Shown in pieces: positions 57,025 through 64,000 of a stretch of DNA of 64,000 nucleotides. The notes under the pieces were generated by a model. It made no database searches. It had not been told where the DNA came from and saw only the letters and a program-made list of their open reading frames with translations. Source of the DNA: Fomes fomentarius (taxonomy: Eukaryota; Basidiomycota; Agaricomycetes; Polyporales; Polyporaceae); assembly GCA_022606135.1 (NCBI GenBank), contig JABYQN010000016.1, forward strand, positions 62,001-126,000, written 5' to 3'. The position numbers and the translations under genes are program-made. The number at the start of each line of letters is the position of its first letter. The first letter of the stretch is position 1.

Positions 57025-58233
57025 ATGTCGGCATCAACACTCGTCACCACTAATGCGGAGTACGTGGATAGTCCCTCGTTCCAAGATGCAACAACGCATA
57101 CCGAGACTGCGAAAGAAGAATCATCACATGTGGCTCCGACTCCTCAGGAACCACAGCCTGATCATGAATTCTGGCTTGAAGACGGCAACTTGACACTCAT
57201 CGCCGGTGATGTCGAGTTCAGAGTCTATAAGGGACCGCTCATCGCCACATCGCCCGTTTTCAAGACAATGCTATTGTTGCCACAACCAGATGGTACTGCT
57301 CCATCTCAGTGCACATGCAACCACAAACCAGCAGTTGTGCATCTGCCTGACTCTCCGGAGGACCTTCGTCATCTTCTGCGCGCGTTGCTTCCAGGCAAGA
57401 CTCCTCGGTTAGTATCACTCGATGATACAGCAGATAGTAACCTACTAATCGAATGCATTATAGTGTTGCGCCTTACGAACCCACATTCCATGCCTTGTCA
57501 GCCTGTATCCGCCTCGGAGACAAGTATGACATGGAGTCAATCGTACAGCCCAGCATCACATACCTCAAGAAACACTTTGTCGAGAGCTACGACGCATGGG
57601 CCCGCGATGATCCTCCACGGCCACCCGGGTTCGAAGCGATCCATAGTATCGGCGTTGTAAATCTCGCTCGCATGACGGACACGCCATCACTACTCCCCAC
57701 CGCCCTGATGGGCTGCTGCATGCTTGGAGCCACCGACCTCATCGAGGGGTTCAAGCGCGAGGATGGTACTCCCGAAAAGCTCTCTCCTGAGGATATCGGC
57801 CGCTGCTTCCTCGGGCGTGCCAATCTCATACAGGCAAACACACTCGCCACCGTCACGCTCTTCACTCAGACGCTCTCCGATGGGTGCACGCGACGTGACG
57901 TCTGCGCGCCCATTTTTCTCAAGCTGATTGATGAGCTGAGAAACAACGAGCAGGTGGTGTGTGTGCTCGAGTGGTTCAAGTATTGGTCGGACTATATCGA
58001 CGGGAGAGATGACGACCGCCGTATCTGCGCGCCGTGTTACAAGATGCTGCAGGAGAGGGAGAAGGTGGTGCATCGTGACATCTGGCGTAGGTTGCCGGAG
58101 CTCATGAGCGTTACTGTGGATGGATGGGCCGCAGACCCTGCTGCTGCTACCACTATAACTGAGACACACCCAGATGTGAGTGGATATCGGATATCCAACG
58201 ATTATGCTTTCTGATTCTCTTTGATAGACGTGA
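57025..58233 (+). CDS. BTB/POZ domain protein H
   Basis: Predicted 366-aa BTB protein. Exons 57025-57407 and 57464-58175 carry the domain; a GTGAGT donor then joins in phase 0 to a 6-base last exon (Thr, stop, 58228-58233). Without that splice the frame reads 12 residues further to 58214. The N terminus MSASTLVTTNAEYVDSPSFQ is short and acidic; then DHEFWLEDGNLTLIAGDVEF, RVYKGPLIATSPVFKTMLLL, LPDSPEDLRHLLRALL. The second exon has FHALSACIRLGDKYDMESIV, IGVVNLARMT, LMGCCMLG, FKREDGTPEKLSPEDIGRC, CTRRDVC and ICAPCYKML, ending GWAADPAAATTITETHPD. Confidence 0.88.
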
Positions 58234-59450
58234 CGTTCTGCATCGAATGATTCTCATATACTTACATCGTGGATTAAAGCTGTATCTATAATTTGATGGA
58301 CCCAAACGTATGTATGTACATGTACATCAGCGATCTTGATATACCAATTCTACCGCTGTCCCAGATACCTTGGATCGAACCAACAACTACGGAGAATTCT
58401 ATCGTCATCCCTTGAACGTTTGAACGTTCGCTTCGAATGGATGAACAGGCCTCAGGCTATACCTATATCAGCTCGATTATGTTGACGATAACATTTCATT
58501 TTCATTCGGATGCCTTCAGAGTCGTGACGTCCGAGATGCACTCCTCCGAAAGTCTTGGTATGAGACTAGTAGAAGATGCATAATTGGAAGTGGTAGGATG
58601 ATGCGTGGAGCTTGAACGAAGTTTACGGGCTCCTCGGCCACGCAACAAATGACTCCAACTCTATCAGATATCGTGACTTCGAAGCCCGGGTCTAGGTAAG
58701 CAGTAAGCGAGAGGCTCCGAGTCACTGATAGGACGCAATGCCGCCGCCTCCGCGCCTCATGTCGCGCCTCCCGCCCCTAGCCGCGCCTCCCGTCCTCGGC
58801 TCTCTCCCTCCTCCCGCCCTCGGGCCTTTCTACTCATGCCGACCATCAACCCACTGCACACATGCCCGGCGGGGCGCTGTAGAGCGCAGCTTCGGGCGCG
58901 CTGACATATGGCGTAGAGGGCGGCTGACTCGAGTGCTTCCAATTACGCGGGTAGATGGAAGTGGTCAGCGGAGCTCTAATACGCTGCTCTATGCCTTTGA
59001 TTTGCACCCTGGTTCACGGGTTCACGTAACTTGTCAGTGATCATCTAAAAAGAGTATCCACGCCCTCGGGAACCTGAACCCGAAGAAAGCCTTGAAAAGT
59101 GAGACAGACTCGGATATCAGTATGCCTTAAGGCATCAATGCATGAACACGGGAGCACGCTCAGCCTCGTGTCATCAAGGCGGTGCCAGCTGGGTGATTCT
59201 CAGGGCGCCCAAGTACAATGTCAACTCTCTATATTTGTTCGTCCTCCTCTGATCCCGCTGCTTGTCCTTGACCTATTTCGGTTCGGACCTAGTGCAAAGT
59301 GCGTGCATTACAATTTTGACGCCCATTATGATTGGTACCCATTGGTTCGCCCAACAGATGCAGCACGTATACGAGTACTCTTCCGTGAGTTCTCGGTCTA
59401 TCACGGTTCGAATATCCGGACAGCTCTAACTGATTGTCGTCGGACATCGG
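58234..59450. other. Intergenic region upstream of BTB gene I
   Basis: No recognised gene. From about 59170 onward the sequence is the upstream part of the tandem duplication shared with 61230-61521. Confidence 0.45.
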
Positions 59451-61023
59451 ATGCACTTCCAGCACTTTTCGAGGTGGCTGCTAGGATCTCTCATTGGAGA
59501 TATGCCTCCTCTGACGGAGGAGGATACCCCAAGCTGTCATGCTGTCGAACACATGGCCTATCGCAGTCGTGCATCATCAATCTCCAAATTGAATTCCTCC
59601 CCCAGTCCAGGGGCAAGTACTCCCACGATTGTCCCTTCCGCCCCCCAGGTTGGTTCAGCAGACGATCACGCTCTTGAAGACACAGCATTTCCCTCTCTCG
59701 ACCTTCTCACTCATCATGATGATCCAACGTTACAGCATACAGAAGTGATCGAACAGCAAAGTGAAAGAGAGCCTCCTCCCGCTGTCGGCGGAGGAGACAT
59801 GAGTCAGGACGGCACAGATGGCACCGCGACCCCTGATTCTGCCACAATACAGCAGCTTTCGGAGCCTGTCTCCAAAGACCACACATCGGACGACAGCCAC
59901 CCCGACACTGGTCAGACGTTGACAGACTCTACGACACTTCCTGGACCTTGCGTTGATCAGAATAGTCCGCGACGAGACGAAGAATTATGGTTCGAGGACG
60001 GGTCCTTAATCCTTGTCGCCAGAGACATTGAGTTCCGGGTGTACAAGGGTCCACTGGTAGCGCAGTCCGGATTCTTCAAAGATATGCTATCTCTCCCTCA
60101 GCCCGGCGACTCTTCCTCGACGCCATCCAACGACAGCAGCAGCCCGTCGTGTGCCACTATACATCTCTCAGACTCGCCGGAGGATCTGAGACACTTCCTG
60201 CGCGTATTCGTAGAGGGAACACTCAGGTATGTTACCGTTCCGAATCGGTATCACATCATGGAACAACAAGTCTGACTTGTTTTGCGTCCGCGTTATACTT
60301 AGATTCGAACCAACCTTCAACGAGATCTCTGCTTACATCCGCTTGGGGCACAAATACCAGTGCGAAAAGCTCACGCAGCAATGCCTCGCATACCTCCGGA
60401 AATACTACACCGATGACTACGACCTCTGGTTCCAAGTCCACTGGCTCGACCCACCCTCATTCCTCGCGATCCACCGAATCGGAATACTCAACCTCGCACG
60501 CCTCACGGGTGCGGACTACCTCCTCCCCGGCGTGCTCATGTGCTGCTGCATGCTCGGGCCGGAGATCAGCCAGGGCTTCGAGCGTGAGGACGGCACGTGG
60601 GAGACTCTCTCGATCGAGGACCTCACACTCTGCTTCATCGCCCGCGCGCGGCTGCTCGAGGCGACGTTCGTCGCTGCACACCGGGTGTTCCGCCCGACCG
60701 TCGCAGACGGCTGCACGAATCCGGAGCGGTGCACCAGCGCGCTGCAGTATCTGCTGAGCGAGATGGTTGCGAACGAGAGCGTGATGCAGGACGTGCGTGA
60801 ATTGCGGTTCGACTACAGCAAATCGGGGTATGCGAACGAGACGGAGCAGGGAAGGGCACTGTGCTCGAAGTGCTACCCATTGGTCGTGTCAAGTGGGCGG
60901 CCGGCGGAGGAGCACCGCGCCATATTCAAAAGGTTGCCGGAGATCATGGGCGTGACGGTGGAAGGTTGGTGGACCGGAGAAAGGCAGGGCGATCCGTCGG
61001 ACGCAGCGTCTGATGCCAATTAG
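59451..61023 (+). CDS. BTB/POZ domain protein I
   Basis: Predicted 498-aa BTB protein, exons 59451-60226 and 60303-61023, phase-2 intron. The N terminus is long (about 180 residues), acidic and Thr/Ser-rich, with HTSDDSHPDTGQTLTDSTTL and no obvious domain. The BTB part reads RDEELWFEDGSLILVARDIE, FRVYKGPLVAQSGFFKDML and LSDSPEDLRHFLRVFV. Exon 2 has FNEISAYIRLGHKYQCEKLT, IGILNLARLTG, LMCCCMLG, REDGTWETLSIEDLTLC, CTNPERC and LCSKCYPLV, ending GWWTGERQGDPSDAASDAN. It is the upstream copy of a tandem pair with J. The ATG at 59451 is first in frame; MPPLTEED about 17 codons later is an alternative start. Confidence 0.88.
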
Positions 61024-61521
61024 AGGGCCCTAGGTTTGCAATAGATTTCAGATACTCATAGGTTCTAACGAGTAGCAGTATCCCGTTGATACATTCCAAT
61101 GTTGATCACTTCTCGGATGCATATGGCCCAACTGTGTAAGGGACACGGCGCTTAGCATTCCTCTTCCAAGACAGCCAGCCTTGAGGCATTTAAACGTGTG
61201 CACCATGTGTGTCCGCAGGCGCACTTCGCGTGAGTCGTCAAGGCAGTGCTAGTCAGTGCCAGCAGGTCTCAGCTAATAACTCCGACTCTCTAGTGGGTGC
61301 CCAAGTACATAGTCAAGTCTTTTTCTTTGTATGTCTGGCACTCTGACCGGGCCGCCGTTGGCACTCGTCTTTGACCTAGGCAAGCGCGTGCACCCACATT
61401 GATTGGTAGGATAAGTTCTACACAACGGATGCAGCACGTATACGAGTACTCTTCCGTGAGTTCTCGATCTATCACGGTTCGAATATCCGGACAGCTCTAA
61501 CTGATTGTCGTCGGACATCGG
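61024..61521. other. Intergenic region between the tandem genes I and J
   Basis: From about 61230 it repeats, with divergence, the segment upstream of gene I; the period of the tandem duplication is 2071 bp measured start to start. Confidence 0.6.
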
Positions 61522-63061
61522 ATGCACTTCCAGCACTTTTCGAGGTGGCTGCTGGGACCTCTCGTTGGAGATATGCCTCCTCTGACAGAGGATACCCTAA
61601 GGTGTCATGCAGTCGAACACATGGCCGATCGCAGTCACGCATCATCCATGTCGATCTCACTGGCAGAATCGATTTCCTCCCCCAGTCCAGCGCCCACGAC
61701 TGTTCCCTCCACCACGCAGGTCGGTTCAAACGCTCTTGAAGAAGATACAGCACTTTCCTCTCTCGACCTTCTCACTCGTCATGATGATCCAAGGCTACGA
61801 CATACAGAAGTGATCGAAGATCAGCAGAATGAAACAGAGCTTCCTCCCGCTGTCAGCGAAGGAGACATCGGTCAGGAAGGCACAGACCGCAGCGCAACCC
61901 CGACCCCGGATTCCGCCACAATCCAGCAGCTTTCGGAGCCTGTCTCCAAAGACCACACATCGGACGACATCCATCCCGACACTGGCAAGACGTTGACAGA
62001 CTCTACGACACTTCCTGGACCTTGCGTTGATCAGGATAGTCCGCTACGAGACGAAGAACTATGGTTCGAGGACGGGTCCCTGATCCTTGTTGCCAGAGAC
62101 ATTGAGTTCCGGGTGTACAAGGGTCCACTGGTAGCGCAGTCCGGGTTCTTTAAAGATATGCTATCTCTCCCTCAGCCCGGCGACTCTTCCTCGACGCCAT
62201 CGAACAACAGCAGCAGCCCGTCGTGTGCCACTATACATCTTTCAGACTCGCCGGAAGATCTGAGACACTTCCTGCGCGTATTCGTAGGAACACTCAGGTA
62301 AGTTGAAATATTGACGCCATCATCATGGAACAACACGTCTGACTTGGTTTGCGTTCGCTGTTATACCCAGGTTCGAGCCCACCTTCAACGAGATCTCTGC
62401 ATGCATCCGCTTGGGGCACAAATACCAGTGCGAAACGCTCATGCAGCGCTGCCTCGCATACCTGCGGAAATACTACACCGATAACTTCGACCTCTGGTTC
62501 CAAGTCGACTCGCTCGACCCACCCTCATTCCTCGCGATCCACCGAATCGGGGTAGTCAACCTCGCACGCCTCACGGGTGCAGACTACCTCCTCCCCGTCG
62601 CGCTCTTGCGCTGCTGCATGCTCGGGCCGGAGATCAGCCAGGGCTTCGAGCGTGAGGACGGCACGTGGGAGACTCTGTCGATCGAGGACCTCACACGCTG
62701 CTTCGTCGGCCGCGCGTTTCTTTTCGAGGCGACGTTCGTCGCTGCCCACCGCGCGTTGCGCCCGACTGTCGCAGACGGCTGCACGAACCCGGAGCGGTGC
62801 ACCGGCGCGCTGCAGCATCTGCTGAGCGAGATGGTTGCGCACGAGAGCGTGATGAAGGGCGTGCGCAACTTGCGGTTCGACTACACTTACTCGTGGTATG
62901 CGAACAGGACAGAGCAGGGAAGGGCACTGTGCTCGAAGTGCTACCCATTGGTCGGGTCGAGTGGGCGGCCTGCGGAGGACCAGCGCGCTATTTTCAAAAG
63001 GTTGCCCGAGTTCATGGGCGTGACGGTGGAAGGGTGGTGGACCGGAGAAACCGCAGAGTAA
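61522..63061 (+). CDS. BTB/POZ domain protein J
   Basis: Predicted 488-aa BTB protein, exons 61522-62297 and 62371-63061. Exon 1 has exactly the length of exon 1 of gene I (776 bases) although small insertions and deletions shift its inner parts. The BTB core LRDEELWFEDGSLILVARDI and FRVYKGPLVAQSGFFKDML is identical to gene I. Exon 2 differs more: FNEISACIRLGHKYQCETLM, IGVVNLARLTG, LLRCCMLG, LTRCFVGRAFLFEATFVAAH, CTNPERC, LCSKCYPLV, ending GWWTGETAE. The frame is intact. Confidence 0.9.
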
Positions 63062-63863
63062 CACTGTTCCGTTAGACATCGCAAAATGCATTCGGTTACA
63101 TGTTGAACGTTGACTACTTTCCTAGAGTCTGTCCGGAAGGGTCGGATACGTCTGAGTGTGTTCGACAGAGGGTAGGAGAGGCACAGCGTTGAGCACCAAT
63201 GGAGTAGAAGGGCACAGAAACAGTTGGCTTACACGCTTTACTGTGAGGCGTAAAGGATGGGCAACGTACTCTCTCAATCGTAACAGTCTATATGTAGAGT
63301 CGATTTCCTTTTTGCCCTCCGTTGGGTCCAATTTGACAAACTTGAAGGAGTCAGAAAACTACGTATACGACTCTGAGCAGAGCAGTATCGAGATTGTGAA
63401 TGAAAACAATTCAAGTCGCCACAGCCAATAGCATGGTCCGTATGTCTTTGTCCTCTAAGGGCAATCAACCTTGCCGGAATAACAGAGAGAATAAATGGTG
63501 ACAGTCAACAGGCCTTTGACGACTATAGTCTACGAATGGCGCGGATACGTCGACTGAGGAAGGAGTACTTCATAATTCTTCGTCCATCGTACAGTCCGTT
63601 ACGGCAAGAGTAGATGAGCCGATATCGTAGAAGTGCCAACAGCCCACCCAATCTCTCGAGCTACATGATGAGACATCCAAATACCAAAAAGATACGACAA
63701 TACAGCACTATAGCATATTAGTAACCCGAGATCCTTCTCTTCGCTATGTGTACAAAATCGCCATCCATCCATGCACGACGCGTTGCGCATTATCTAAAGA
63801 ACCGAACTATTCAGCCAACCAACAGCGATGCATCGGACCACAAGACTCACCAGGACACAGACA
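63062..63863. other. Region without a recognised gene
   Basis: Downstream of gene J; only short frames. Confidence 0.4.
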
Positions 63864-64000
63864 CTACTCGAGCCGCGACCACTCGTTTGGGTCCACCACG
63901 ATCAAGTCCGATACCTTCCCAGAGTCCTCCTCGCCCTTCCCGTCCTCGCGCCCTCCCTTACCGACGTACGCCGAGCCAGGTTTGACGCAGAGATGGATTG
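63864..64000 (-). CDS. 3' end of an unidentified gene (partial)
   Basis: The minus strand is open from the window edge for 44 codons, reading IHLCVKPGSAYVGKGG, an acidic Lys/Glu/Gly stretch, then KVSDLIVVDPNEWSRLE and a stop at 63864-63866. The composition looks coding. The family is not recognisable from this piece and the gene continues beyond the window. Confidence 0.5.
   Translation of the reverse strand, partial: IHLCVKPGSAYVGKGGREDGKGEEDSGKVSDLIVVDPNEWSRLE

Overview
The window is nuclear DNA of a filamentous basidiomycete, most likely an agaricomycete such as a polypore. Genes are cut by many introns of about 50-60 bases with GT..AG ends and CTRAY branch sites. The families present (DUF6533 membrane proteins, a basidiomycete-type sesquiterpene synthase, UNC-93-like transporters, large BTB/POZ expansions) are typical of that group. 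I recognise no rRNA, CRISPR array or convincing tRNA.

Bases 1-26 kb are duplicated and decaying accessory DNA. A DUF6533 gene followed by an UNC-93-like transporter (about 1-4.5 kb) recurs at 17.3-21.4 kb; both transporters are intact and 473 aa long. Copy 1 alone carries a NOG2 GTPase fragment between the two genes. Between the duplicates lie an apparently intact sesquiterpene synthase (5.96-7.19 kb), a retroelement gag remnant split by an 891-bp transposon with perfect 34-bp inverted ends and an 8-bp target duplication, and an alternating series of GH78 rhamnosidase remnants and DUF6533 genes or remnants (11.8-17 kb). A first BTB gene (21.4-22.7 kb) is followed by remnants of a BTB gene, TRP5 and an NRPS-like adenylation enzyme.

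Bases 26.7-30.8 kb hold three tandem copies of a 1.2-1.6 kb unit. Each has a TATA box, a CT-rich leader and a string of introns around an 11-13 nt micro-exon, with no conserved start codon. I regard these as candidate spliced noncoding genes and the best candidate here for something undescribed.

Bases 31.7-49.1 kb are mostly ordinary: glycogen phosphorylase, a conserved basidiomycete protein, a short-chain dehydrogenase plus a broken paralogue, a BTB gene, a COQ8-type kinase and an OPI3-type phospholipid methyltransferase whose last intron carries a 20-bp minisatellite.

Bases 50.3-63.1 kb are a BTB cluster of C (+), ED (-), GF (-), H (+), I (+) and J (+). All ten intact BTB units of the window share one phase-2 intron at the same place and a C-terminal C-x5-C...C-x2-C signature. 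Units E+D and G+F each join in frame through a short phase-1 intron, predicting two double-BTB proteins of 733 and 720 aa. I and J are a recent tandem duplicate. The window ends in the 3' end of an unidentified minus-strand gene. Gene models were read by eye from splice signals and frame; family names come from motif recognition without database search.
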